Below, one piece after another: positions 5,018 to 5,108 of a stretch of 5,108 bases of DNA. The position numbers and the translations under genes were made by a program. Source of the stretch: JBOGZI01 sp050697275 (GTDB lineage: Bacteria; Actinomycetota; Thermoleophilia; Solirubrobacterales; 70-9); contig JBOGZI010000082.1 of assembly GCA_050697275.1 (NCBI GenBank), positions 1 through 5,108 on the forward strand, in the 5' to 3' direction. Positions within the stretch are counted from its first letter, which is position 1, and each line of letters begins with the position of its first letter. The notes beneath the pieces are model-generated. The model did no database searches, was not told the DNA's origin, and saw only the letters and a list, made by a program, of their open reading frames with translations.

Positions 5018-5108
5018 CTCAGTGTCTCCTCTCATCGTTGTCTCTGCTTGGTCGCTTCCAACTTCCTGACCAGGTGCCGTCGCCCGCGTCGGTGGGGCTG
5101 TTGACGCC
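5018..5108. other. Upstream region of the collagen-like gene
   Basis: These 91 bases contain the ribosome binding site of the - strand gene (AGGAG, read on the - strand at 5030-5026). I could not find a convincing -10/-35 pair for the - strand. The frame of the collagen-like gene stays open upstream through the part I checked, so a more distant start cannot be fully excluded, but the ribosome site argues against it. A TTGACG on the + strand at 5101-5106 could be a -35 element of a gene to the right, but nothing else supports that. Confidence 0.4.

Noticed and set aside
5018..5035. Start of the collagen-like gene at the upstream ATG (5035)
   Set aside because: The AGGAG ribosome site would then lie inside the coding region, and the extra residues MRGDTE add acidic residues before the basic signal peptide end. 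ATG 5017 has the site at 8 bases.
5033..5061. TTGGAA ... AACGAT as a - strand promoter for the collagen-like gene
   Set aside because: The -10 matches only three of six bases and the predicted start would fall in the ribosome binding site, so it was not kept.
4462..5104. Open frames on the + strand opposite the collagen-like gene, including a Phe-rich one
   Set aside because: They are mirror images of the repeat-rich - strand gene (Lys codons read as Phe, Gly-X-Y read as Pro/Cys-rich), with no motif or ribosome site.

Overview
The window is very GC-rich (roughly 70% by eye), with strong G/C bias at third codon positions and no tRNA, rRNA, CRISPR array or insertion sequence that I can see. 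It reads like ordinary chromosome of a high-GC actinobacterium. The small secreted protein at the right end, with a Lys-rich stretch, a short Gly-X-Y collagen-like run and a C-terminal domain with two cysteines, is a style I associate with soil Thermoleophilia (Solirubrobacterales). That placement is inference and was not tested.

Layout: four genes lie on the + strand and one on the - strand. (1) Bases 1-1017 are the 3' part of a TIGR03032/DUF4915-family gene whose start lies left of the window. (2) After a 53-base gap full of inverted repeats comes a GTG-started acyl-CoA synthetase of the medium-chain (MACS-like) type (1071-2516). (3) It overlaps by an ATGA junction with a major facilitator superfamily transporter (2513-3655). 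(4) 21 bases later comes a ZIP-family metal transporter (3677-4381), which may also have its own leaderless promoter. (5) A convergent gene on the - strand (4478-5017) encodes the collagen-like secreted protein. A perfect 13-bp hairpin lies between the two convergent genes and probably ends transcription of at least the - strand gene.

How they may work together: the acyl-CoA synthetase and the MFS transporter are the only pair with a strong coupling signal (overlapping stop and start), so they probably handle the same carboxylic acid or its derivative. The transporter carries a motif C-like sequence that is typical of proton antiporter exporters, so export or detoxification is as plausible as uptake. 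The ZIP transporter and collagen-like protein look functionally independent of that pair.

I do not see a convincing undescribed multi-gene system. The items most worth a second look are the unusual metal-site residues of the ZIP protein, its possible leaderless promoter, the alternative hairpins before the synthetase start, the UNCG-loop hairpin between the convergent genes, and the Lys7/collagen-like protein encoded over an (AAG)7 microsatellite.
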